64,000 bases of DNA from Liolophura sinensis. Taxonomy: Eukaryota; Mollusca; Polyplacophora; Chitonida; Chitonidae. Location of the stretch: NCBI RefSeq assembly GCF_032854445.1, contig NC_088302.1:1488001-1552000 (forward strand). The letters are read 5' to 3'. The position numbers were made by a program, and so were the translations under genes. The number at the start of each line of letters is the position of its first letter. Within the stretch, counting starts at the first letter, position 1. Under the pieces are notes generated by a model. That model worked only from the letters and a program-made list of their open reading frames with translations. It made no database searches and was not told where the DNA came from. This document shows positions 23,641-34,200 of this stretch, piece after piece.

Positions 23641-25702
23641 ATGGCGCAGTTTGATGCATCGTTGAAAACAATCCTCCTCAATATTTTGGGACCCCTCCTT
23701 GTCCTGATGCTTTTGTTTCTACTTCTAAGGAAACCTCTGCAGAGTTTGAAAAGAAGGTTTTTTGCATATTTTATTAATCGGATGACAGCAGGCGTTAATA
23801 AGAAGCTAGGGAATGACAAAGAGGAACTGTTTGGACCCCTCGTGGCAATCAAAGGGTCATTGAAAGACCGTAAAAATCTGACGCTATTGGAAATCGGGGC
23901 TGGAGGAGGAGCGAATTTTAAGTATTACCCCCGAGGGACAAATATTGTCTGCGTGGACCCTAACCCACATTTTGAGTCCTATTTAAAAAGCAACAGTTCT
24001 GAGTTCCCACATGTGAAGCTGAGAGAATTCATCGTTGCTAAAGGCGAGGATATGTCCGAAGTTCCGGACAGTTTCTGTGACGCGGCCGTGTGCACGCTTG
24101 TCCTGTGCAGTGTGGAAGACACTGACCAGTTGCTGAAGGAGGTGAAGCGAGTCTTAAAACCAGTACGTCATTTGTACATCTAACTTAAATCCTGTTGATG
24201 TGGATGGACAAATTGGGCGCAGTTTTAAAGGATAGGCCGATACTTTTGTTAGTCAACGTTCAATGTTGTAAGCTGGTTCCGGTTCTTCAATAAATTGATA
24301 TCGCTCTACCAAGTGGCAACAACCACAGCTTTAAAAGTTGCCTGAAAAACCTCCTGACAAGCATGACAAGCCATAACCCAATCCTTTTAGGAGTTAAACA
24401 GCTGTCAAAGTCGTAAAAAGTGTAAAGTTGTCCTTTTGACCACATCATATGAATTTTGGGATGCTAAATTAGCAGAACTAATACCATCCCAGACCAACAC
24501 ACAAGCACTTTAAATCTTAATGTATATTTTTAACCCCTGCTTTGCCATTGCTATATTTTTATGTAAGTTTGGAGGCCTGTACATCAAATACTGATTTGCA
24601 ATATTTTGAACAAAATGGATTTCTAAGGTGATATATAGGCGTAGTGCCAGTGACCAGCTGACTGTTGAACTCTAGCACCAATGAAAATGGTATTCAAGTG
24701 ATATCCAAAAATACGCGTACCTAGGCGTGGAAACAGACACCCTTCTACCAATTTCCAAAAGAATGTTAAACAAAAACCACCAAAGAGCTACAAAAAAGTA
24801 TATTAAGAAAGAAATTTGGGCAGAGTCAATCAACAAACAAGTTCATTTGTCAAGTTATTAGGTATTTTCGGTGAATCTGTGTCAAACTTGAACCGTTCCA
24901 CGTACACATAAAAATGTAGTCAGTTTTGAGGGGGGCTGTAAGGGGGGGGGGGGGATGTGAAGGGAAGACACGTAAATGTATGTAGGCCGAAAATATGATT
25001 CTGTTGAAGCATGGGGCTGAATCATACACTTTTACTTCAGCCACCCACCCCCGCAGAATCCCCCACCTATGGAGTTGCGGTTGGAGGCGCTTAAAAAACA
25101 AAAGTTCCTGCAAAACCTCCTAACATAAAGCCACAGGAGGAGAAGGATCAGAAGATGCCATCTCATTGGTAAAGGGCTACAAGACATCTGATAGTAAGGG
25201 CTACAAAACATCTGATAGTAAGGGCTACAAGACATCTGATAGTAAGGGCTACAAGACATCTGATAGTAAGGGCTCCAATAGTGCAATAAAATGAAACAAC
25301 AAAACAATAAAACAAAAAACTAGTATAAATATTCGCTCTCTCCTAAACCAGCTGTGATGTTTGCATTGCATTACATATCACTATATGCTTTGTGTTTTGT
25401 GTTTACATGCAAGCTTTGTTCCCATCAAGCTTACGTGCAGTTTTGTTTTATCTCTCATGGTACAGGGTGGGATGTTCTTCTTCCTGGAGCATGTAGCAGC
25501 TCAACCCTCAACCTGGTCATATTGTTTGCAGTGTTTCCTGACCCCTGTCTTTAAAATTATCGCGGAAGGCTGCCACTTGAACAGGGAGACATGGCGTAAC
25601 ATCGAGCAGGCAGGATTTGCTAATCTGGAATACCGCAGATACACTACGTCCTCGTGGATGCCCCCACTTTGGCATTTGATGAGTGGAAATGCCACAAAGT
25701 GA
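23641..25702 (+). CDS. METTL7: METTL7/TMT1 thiol methyltransferase, copy C, 2 exons, 252 aa
   Basis: Exons 23641-24162 and 25466-25702, phase-0 intron (AAACCA|gtacgt ... catggtacag|GGTGGG). This is the same family and role as copy A: SAM-dependent thiol methylation at ER or lipid-droplet membranes, by analogy with human TMT1A/B. Seen: hydrophobic anchor at about residues 11-29 (ILLNILGPLLVLMLLFLLL); motif I LLEIGAGGGANFKYYP; VDPNPHFESYL; CTLVLCSVEDTDQLLKEV; RVLKP|GGMFFFLEHVAAQPSTW, which is closer to the human pattern than copy A; then NRETWRNIEQAGFANLEYRR. The two copies share most motif residues and the exon junction, so they arose by tandem duplication. The start codon lies in CAAAATGGCGCAG, which resembles a YY1 site over the initiator. 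The intron holds a 24-base repeat at 25185-25272. Confidence 0.92.
25185..25272 (+). repeat. 24-bp short tandem repeat in the METTL7 copy C intron
   Basis: About four copies of GGGCTACAAGACATCTGATA followed by GTAA. Confidence 0.85.
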
Positions 25703-26049
25703 TTGCTTCATTAAGGACAGTGTCCAGCAGAGCCATCCTTAACTTTCAAAATGTCAAATCTGCATAAATTAGGTTAAAAGAGGTCCATTTCACAAAGCAG
25801 TTAATAGGCCTTGATATGGACTCAATCAATTTGTGGCATGTTTTAACACCCACGCTCAGGTTTGCCTTAAAGTCATTCAGTATGTGAGGCAGCAGCTTAC
25901 AAGAATTATGAGAAAAACAAACCAATCTTCACAGTGTATCACCTACCCATTCCCCCATAAAACATTACTTAAGTCTATTCAAGGCCAGCATTTCCCTCAT
26001 TTTGCTGAAGAAGTATATCTGGGCACAGTGATAATATGTCATTAAGGGA
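25703..26049. other. 3' side of METTL7 copy C
   Basis: Probable 3' UTR or flank; no polyadenylation signal stands out. Confidence 0.35.
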
Positions 26050-26783
26050 GAGACGTTGGGACAGTGATGGTATTGTCATGAGCCTTGGGACAGTGATGGT
26101 ATTGTCATGAGCCTTGGGACAGTGATGGTATTGTCATGAGCCTTGGGACAGTGATGGTATTGTCATGAGCCTTGGGACAGTGAAGGCATTGTCATGAGCC
26201 TTGGGACAGTGATGGTATTGTCATGAGCCTTGGGACAGTGATGGTATTGTCATGAGCCTTGGGACAGTGAAGGCATTGTCATGAGCCTTGGGACAGTGAT
26301 GGTATTGTCTCGAGCCTTGGGACAGTGATGGTATTGTCATGAGCCTTGGGACAGTGATGGTATTGTCATGAGCCTTGGGACAGTGATGGTATTGTCTTGA
26401 GCCTTGGGACAGTGATGGTATTGTCATGAGCCTTGGGACAGTGATGGTATTGTCTTGAGCCTTGGGACAGTGATGGTATTGTCATGAGCCTTGGGACAGT
26501 GATGGTATTGTCTTGAGCCTTGGGACAGTGATGGTATTGTCATGAGCCTTGGGACAGTGATGGTATTGTCTTGAGCCTTGGGACAGTGATGGTATTGTCA
26601 TGAGCCTTGGGACAGTGATGGTATTCTCATGAGCCTTGGGACAGTGATGGTATTCTCATGAGCCTTGGGACAGTGAAGGTATTGTCTTGAGCCTTGGGAC
26701 AGTGATGGTATTGTCTTGAGCCTTGGGACAGTGATGGTATTGTCATGAGCCTTGGGACAGTGAAGGCATTGTCATGAGCCATG
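26050..26783 (+). repeat. 29-bp minisatellite downstream of METTL7 copy C
   Basis: About 25 copies of TTGGGACAGTGATGGTATTG plus TCATGAGCC. Variants (GAAGGC for GATGGT, TCTTGAG for TCATGAG, TTCTC for TTGTC) recur in alternating patterns, which suggests unequal exchange of multi-unit blocks. It begins about 350 bases after the stop codon. No sequence match to the gene end was seen, unlike at copies A and B. Confidence 0.93.
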
Positions 26784-27605
26784 GGTTCATGCTGAAAACG
26801 CGTGGACTCGTTTACGTGTTTACATTAGTCCCAAGCGGACCTGTTCTCAGAGCAATTGCCCGTCTTGTCTAGTGAAGTATTCTTATACCAAAGCCCTGAA
26901 CTTGACGAATACACACATTGTATTGTAAGCTTCAAAGGGAAATTCAAAAGGTATTGTACATGAATTGTTGTTAGATTTGGTGCTAGCTTGAGGGAGTGTA
27001 GAAATAAGGACTGTTGTATATTACTACAGTCAGCTGTTGAGGAGAAAGAGAAATCCAATTAGTTTCCAGTTCCAATTGGGGTACATTATGACCTAAGGAA
27101 TTATTCTCATTATGTGACCTGTTTCAGAGATGTGTTTATTACAGGCCAGCCTCTCCATGTTTTACAACCTTCATAAGGAATCATCAAAGAAGTAATACTT
27201 CAGGTAATTTTTAAAGGTTTTTAAATGTGTGTTGTTTTAACTCTCATACTTACTTGAAAAATTGTCCAAATACCAAATATAAAAAGTAAATACGAAATAA
27301 AACACTTTATTTGATGTCTGGTGAATGTGGAGATGAAGATGTGTACAGTATATGAATAGTGTGTACATACCTGTCAGAATATAGGGCCACAATTGCCAGG
27401 TTTTGAATACTAGTAAGCTCATTCAGTCAAGCTCATGATTTATTTACATGTTCATTCATTTTACTACATGGTAAGTCCAAGTATTTTGTTGAGGTTACTG
27501 CATGTACATGCATAAGAAAGCATTTCATTTATTTTATTTTTTAATTTGAAATGAGACAAGTGAAATAATATTTTATAAAGTTAAGATAGAATGGCTATAT
27601 ACTTG
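26784..27605. other. Intergenic stretch without supported features
   Basis: AT-rich; short open frames only. Confidence 0.4.
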
Positions 27606-27808
27606 AACTCCAGGAGAAGCCTGAGTTCAAGTCCAGCTCATGCTGGCTTCCTCTCCGGCCTTACATGGGAAGGTCTTCCAGCAACCTATGGATGGTTGTG
27701 GGCTTCCCCTGGGCTCTACGCGCTTTCCTCCCACCATAATGCTGGCTGTCAGCGTATAAGGGAAATATTTTTGAGTATGGCGCAACACCAATCAAATAAA
27801 TAAATAAA
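27606..27808 (+). mobile_element. tRNA-derived SINE, main subfamily, head truncated
   Basis: GAGTTCAAGTCCAGCTCATGC (B-box end), body, and tail ending CAACACCAATCAAATAAATAAATAAA. Confidence 0.85.
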
Positions 27809-29199
27809 CTCACAAGAAGCCTGTAGCGCCGTCATTTTGGCTTGATATATTTGTATGTAGGCAGGGTATATTGGCATGTAGGCAGGGTATGTTTATACTA
27901 CGTCATTAGTCTGCGCTCTCAGTGTTCTGTTTCATATTAATTTCTGAGGAAAACTGCTGGTTTTTAAGTCTGTCAACTAGTTGACCACTCCATGCCAATT
28001 AATTTTATATTTTTAATGAACACATACATGTATGTACGAGTCACGAGCGCTCATAAAGTAGCTCATAAAGCAGACTTTCTCCTATACATGTATGTTTACC
28101 ATATTTAACTATAAAAGGGGGAAATAAGTTTTTGATCAGAACTGTACATATATAATTGTAGGACTTATTGTATATCAAAGACAGGTGCTTATCTCATCAT
28201 TAAAACAGATGAGCAGTGTTCTGTATGAAGTCTGTTGGTTTTACACTAATAGTGATTATACAACCAGAGCTGTAATATCCAGCTTTAAATTTGCAAATTT
28301 CCAGTTATGGATACCTTTGTTTTTCCTTCAGAATTTTGTTTGTCATGAACTGTCCACTGTTTTCAGGATGGCAAGTTTTTTTTTTTTTGGTAAGACTGTT
28401 CTGTGTTCATACATGTACACATGAAAGCCTTTGTACATCTACGTATTTCGTCACAATCATTTCAAGGTACATGAAAAATGGTGGTATTCTTTCCATACCT
28501 ACATATATGTATATATATTTACACAAGTATTTGCTGATTGTAAATCAATTTTCTGGTTACATGTACATTCATTATAATGGGAAGAAAGTGAATATTAAAA
28601 TGACATCAAATTTTGGTGTTTGTTTACAGCGATGTTTTCACTTTTCTACCTGAATATGAATTAAACAGTGGAGAATAGGTCAAACAGTAAGCTCACTTGT
28701 ATTGTCCACTACAGGTCTTCAACTTCTGCACACGATGGACACGGTCAAAAACCTGGCAAGTGTGACAATCCTGAAAACTCTGATGGCAGGGGAAGCATTT
28801 TATGAACCCTGAGGGGGGGATAACTACAGGTCAAGCTAGCTGTAAGATCGGTTGGTCAGGTTTCAAGCTTAGCCTCCACATTTTCCACTCTGAATCATTA
28901 CATTCACAAGCTTGGAACTCCTGTTGTGTATTATGTTCTCAAAGCGTCAAGCTGCACGCAATGAAAACAGGTTTCCCACGATCTTAAAGTAATTCTGAAT
29001 TCATATCGCCCAAGTATGTCATGAGATTTCAGGATCAAACCAGAGCCTGGTCATATCAAAAACTTTAAAAATGGTACTTGCTACTGCCTCGCTTGTTACT
29101 CAGTACTGTGAGGTTAGAGCAAGGAAACATGACTGGTTGACTGTGCGAGTAGAATGTGACTGGGTGGGGTCTAGTTTTCTGGTGTCTTGGCATGATACT
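27809..29199. other. Intergenic stretch without supported features
   Basis: Some longer open frames (28185-28653) are low in complexity and have no recognisable content. No splice-consistent exon could be supported. Confidence 0.35.
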
Positions 29200-29322
29200 T
29201 CAGTGGTGGCAGCACTTTGGCTGCATGGACTCACCCTGCCACAAGAAGACAATACATGTACACACATTCACTCCTCGGTGTCATGTGATTGGAAAATTGT
29301 TAAGTATGACGTTAAACCCCAT
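29200..29322 (+). mobile_element. SINE tail fragment, second family
   Basis: GGAAAATTGTTAAGTATGAC followed by GTTAAACCCC reads as the reverse complement of the tail block at 22793-22860. The part to its left is only weakly similar. Confidence 0.45.
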
Positions 29323-30009
29323 AGATGCACTTTATTTTGCAGCAATAATAAACACTACATGTATAATGTTGCCAAATATAACCAATGCATTCTCTCGGAT
29401 AGCATTCAAATTTCCTGTGGCTAGGGTGATCCAAAACTTAATAATATCGTCTTTTAATAATGAACAGAAGGCAACAGTTTTGAAAGGAAAAAATAAAAAC
29501 TAATGGTAAGAGTCTCAAAATCGCCATTTATTATGGTGTAATCTGCCTAAGTTTATCTGTTGCCAGATGCTGCAGCCGATTTGTATCAAAATGGCGAAGT
29601 TTGGTGTTTGTCAGTGTGTCTGGTAGTTTGTGGTAATTATGGCAATGATGGTTTGCATCATTCACGAATACCTATGTGATGTCCGAATTACTGCCATTAT
29701 CGTCTTTGTAGTGTGCAAATTTGATGTGTCCACAACAGCATACTCGCATTGATCCCGAGCTGCAGGTTAGCCAATGTAAGAGTACAGATCTGTATTTCTG
29801 AAAGCTAAACTGGCAAGAACGAGTCTTGGATCTATCCCGAGGTAGCAGAAGTATTTCGTGAGCATGGAGGGGGAGATAACTATGGCCTGTTCTTGTAGCA
29901 CATTTATAGCCCTGCCTCACTTGAATGTCACTCTCTGAGCAGCACCTCACCTCTCCCCTTAGCCTGTGTTACAGACTTAGGTGTGAAGGCCTTAGGATTG
30001 AACATTTGC
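29323..30009. other. Intergenic stretch without supported features
   Basis: Nothing could be supported on either strand. Confidence 0.35.
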
Positions 30010-30305
30010 CTCCTGTTTACGATTTATTTCTTTGTTTATTGTGTCTTGAGCTGTACTCAAGAAAATTTCACCCAAAATTTCACTGAAATTTCAAAATTTC
30101 ATATGATGGCGGCTAGCCTTGTGACTAGAGGAAAACGGGCTGTGACCATCCGCTGGTTGCCGCCAGACCTACTCGTGTACAACTATATCCTTTTTACCTG
30201 TCTAACCTGTCATCTAATGCCATTGATATTGGTCTATTTATTTATGTTATTGTTATTTAATGCCATACTAAAGAATATTATGCTTATACGATGACGGCCA
30301 AGTTT
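30010..30305 (-). mobile_element. Two decayed SINE fragments
   Basis: 30010-30170 (GTACTCAAGAAAATTTCACC ... GATGGCGGCTAGCC ... TGACCATCCGC) and 30230-30305 (TTTAATGCCATACTAAAGAATATT ... ACGATGACGGCC, given in parts) both match the reversed tail of the main SINE family with many changes. Confidence 0.55.
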
Positions 30306-31213
30306 TACCAACAAATTGTCCCCACATCTGACAAACAGTTTGGAATACAATGGTGGAATGATGGTCTTCAATAAAAGTTTGACCGCGGAAACTGCCACAC
30401 AAGTATCTGCCACCACTTGTCATAAAACATGAATATCACAAAGAGGGAGAGACAAGGTTTGCAAAAACAACGGTGTTTATCACAGCTAACAAACCAGCTT
30501 GTATAGAGCTTCTGTTAATAAGGTAAATAACTGTTAAATGGTAACTCAGTTGTTGTTGACAATATCAGGTCAGCACACAGGTGAGATTTGACACTGAGCA
30601 CAGATTAGATTTTGGTGCTGAGCACCGTCTCCACACAGGGACTGCTGCAGTGTCCAATCCTATGCTCCATGCCTATTCCTGCCTTGGCAGCCTAAACTGT
30701 GAAGTATGTTCACAAATGCTCACTGAAATCGGGAGATAACAAATGGAAACATGACCAAACAATGGGCAGCTCAATGGGGGCTAGGACAATGTTGTTAACG
30801 CTCTTGTTAGGGATGATGTCCACCCCGATCAAGATCATCACCAGTCACCACACAGAGATCAGTTATTCTTGCTGATGTACAATTTCTGGAAAACCAACTC
30901 TGATCAAGCTACTCAAAGTAACAAATTTATTCCTGTTGTGTTTAACTCATGTGTAACTCAGGGAGGCAGGCTCTGCTAGTTACCATGGTAACGTGCTCAT
31001 TACGCCTAGAAAGTTGTCTACCTTATGAATAGACCAAGTCAAGGCCAACCCACATGAAAGGGTTGTATGTGAGACAAGGGCAGTGTGCAGAATTTGGCAC
31101 TGAAGGTGGCACTGCAGGTGTGTACATGCATATCCTTCCACTGGTTTGTCACTGATCTGGATGCTGTTGTGCCACTTTCACCACGCTGAAGCAATCAGCA
31201 GCTGCTTCAAGCA
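30306..31213. other. 3' flank of POLR1E (minus strand)
   Basis: No exon supported. A reversed polyadenylation hexamer (TTTATT at 30926-30931) is a weak candidate signal for the minus-strand POLR1E gene. Confidence 0.3.
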
Positions 31214-34200
31214 TCATCGGCGGGTTTTCTTCGTCTTTATTGTTCTTTCTGGGAATGTCAAAGGAACCTCCAATCTGGCTGTCTGCGTCATTGTCTTCTC
31301 CCCAAACTCTGTCTTCTTGCTGACATTGTAATGACAGCCCAGAGCTCGAACAAATGTTGTCAGTCTGAAACCAGTCAGAAAAACAGAGTAACACCACAAA
31401 TCTTCTTCTGAACAACAAGAGATACAGGTAAACATCTTCAATCAAATTTTAGTACTTTGAGCAAATGCATCTCATGAATTCACTGAAATTCTAAAATGTG
31501 ATGAAAATTTGAGAAGATTTGAATTTGGTTCAATTTGTTTACTTTGGGAGTCCTATGCTGGTTTTAATATAATATTTAATTTTTAACAATGTGCTCTGGT
31601 TTAACAGACCTATTCTTAATGAGGGAAGTGCCCAGGGTCAATCACTGCCCTTTTGTCAGCTATCTGACAAACCTCCTGGGTCCTGAAAACTGAGAGATAG
31701 ACAGTTTCTGACATCATTGTTGTGGCGAAAACAATGTTTAGCAGGGTACCAGATTGGTCTTCATACCAACATACTGCAATGCCATGCTAAAGGCACCAGA
31801 CACCACGTTCCAGTATACTGCCTCTGATCTGATGAGTACTTGATTTAATCTCTTATACCCAGCATCTTAGGCATGACATTACCCTAAAATAGGATAAGAT
31901 GGGCACTCTAATGTTTGTAACACCATCTATATTAGAGTTTACAAAGTCCCAAAGTTGACTGGCACAGCTTGAGTAGTGCTTACCTCTGTTGGCTTATTTT
32001 AAGGTCTTGCTGCAGTGGGCCTAAGTCCACCTGAAACTCGTCTATAATCAGACAAAGAACCAGGATGTATGAGATCACCTTGTCTTTCATCCGTGCCGGC
32101 ATGCATCTGATGAAAGAAAAAATGAAGAGAAAAGTTGTTTCTCATGAATTTAATACTGTTTAAGACACCACAAGCAATGACAGCCAAATTATTTGTGTAA
32201 ATTCAACATGATTTTGAAGGAATTCCCACAGGAAATCTTCTGTAAATAATAATGGTTTAGTATATAATAATGGTTTAGTAAATAATAACGGTTATTAAAT
32301 AATAATAGTTTAATAAATAATAATGATTTCGTAAATAATAATAAACTCTGTCAAAAAGGAAACGCAACCCCTGTCCTCGGATATCAAAAATTCGTTCAAA
32401 TAAAGTTATTGCTTCCAAACTAAATTTTAGCCAAATGTAATGAAATTATACACGTTTTTAATGAAGATTACCATCCAAACAACTGCCTTTTCTCTCCTAA
32501 GTGTATTTTATTGCTTATGACGTCACAACGCATGGACTGACCCTGTTGACGTCGCACACAGAACCATTCACTTGCAAATCATATCAATGGCAGTTATAGT
32601 GTGGGGGTGTATAAAAGCCCATGTGCTTTCGTATTTTATTCATTCATTCGTCGACGAAAGGCAGTCGGTAAAATGCCGCGACTGAGTGCTGCCGACCGAA
32701 ATATCGCCATTGGTCATCTTCAAGCCGGAGAAAGTTTTGGTACTATTGCACGACACCTAAATGTTCACAAAACAACGATATCCCAACTTTGAAGCCGTTA
32801 CAACAACTTTAATTCGACCAACGATCGCCCGAGAAGTGGAAGGCCAAGAATCACGACCCCACTTCAAGATCGGTACATCCGGGTCCTTCACCTGCGTAAT
32901 CGGCATGCCCTACCAATCGTGACTGCCAAACAAATACCAGGTTCGAGGAGAGTGTCGGCTCAAACGATTAGGAACCGTCTGAAAGAAGCGAGTTTACGTG
33001 CCTGTAGACCAGTTGTTGGACCTGTACTACGCCCCTTACATCGATGCCTACGACTCGGGTGGTGCAACAACGTAAGGATATGGACTTTACAAAACTGGAG
33101 GCGCATCTGGTTTTCTGATGAATCCCGTTTTCTTTTGACACGTCACGACGGAAGACAGCGTGTGTATAGGAAACGCTTTGCGCCCATCTGCGTCCGGCAG
33201 GTGGACAGATTTGGCGGAGGCAGTGTTATGGTTTGGGGAGCCATCTCGTACAACCAGAAATCAGACTTGGTGATCGTTCCAGGGAACCTGACAGCCCAAC
33301 GTTACATCAACCACGTGTTACAGCCTCACCTTCTCCCGATTATTGACCGACAGACACAGCTTTTTCAACAAGACAACGCCAGGCCTCATACTGCACGTGC
33401 AACAATGAACTTTCTGCAGGATTCCAACGTCAATGTCTTGCCGTGGCCCTCTAAATCACCAGACCTCAACCCTATTGAACACCTGTGGGATACTCTGGAT
33501 CGACACGTGCGTCAACGTCAGCCACCGCCACAGATGCTTCAACAGGTCGCTGTTGCGTTACAGGAGGAGTGGAGGGCCATTCCCTAAGAGAGAATCCGGC
33601 GTCTTATCCGTTCTTGTCCAAGGAGATGCCGTGCAGTGATTGCAGCTCGTGGTGGTCATACGAGATACTGAGGAAGACGCCCCCTGGTGAGCAACTTTTG
33701 AAAAGACAGTTTTAAACATGACCATCTTGATTATTATTCTGCCAAATTTCTGACTTCTGTCTTCAATAAGAAAAAAGTTGTGCCGTCCTAAAACTAAATA
33801 TTAAAATCTCTAAAATACGGGGGTTGCGTTTCTTTTCTGACAGAGTTTAGTTTTAAAAAATAGGAGCAGTTTACTGCATGCAGATTTATGTTGTATAAGA
33901 ATGACTACAATATTTACTTTTTTTATTCATCTTGGAACTAGTGTGATGGGCGTACTAACTGGAGATTTGAACCACCTCTTGGTTTGGAGTCCAAGCTTCC
34001 ACCACTAGAGGCCTGTAGGGAGACAGCGCTTATATACATCACAGTCTAACAGACACAGGGCCCATCAAAGCATCATGGCCTGCTATATAAGGTACCCCAG
34101 CAACCCTGCTCGCAGCACCAAGTATCACAGGGATTTGAACCAGCAATCTATGGGTTTGGAAACCACTCTTCCACCACTAGACTAAAGAAAAATTCCTCCA

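Noticed and set aside
28185-29503. Several frames of 80-120 codons as genes
   Set aside because: The sequence is AT-rich and low in complexity, partly overlaps a SINE tail, and has no splice-consistent extension.
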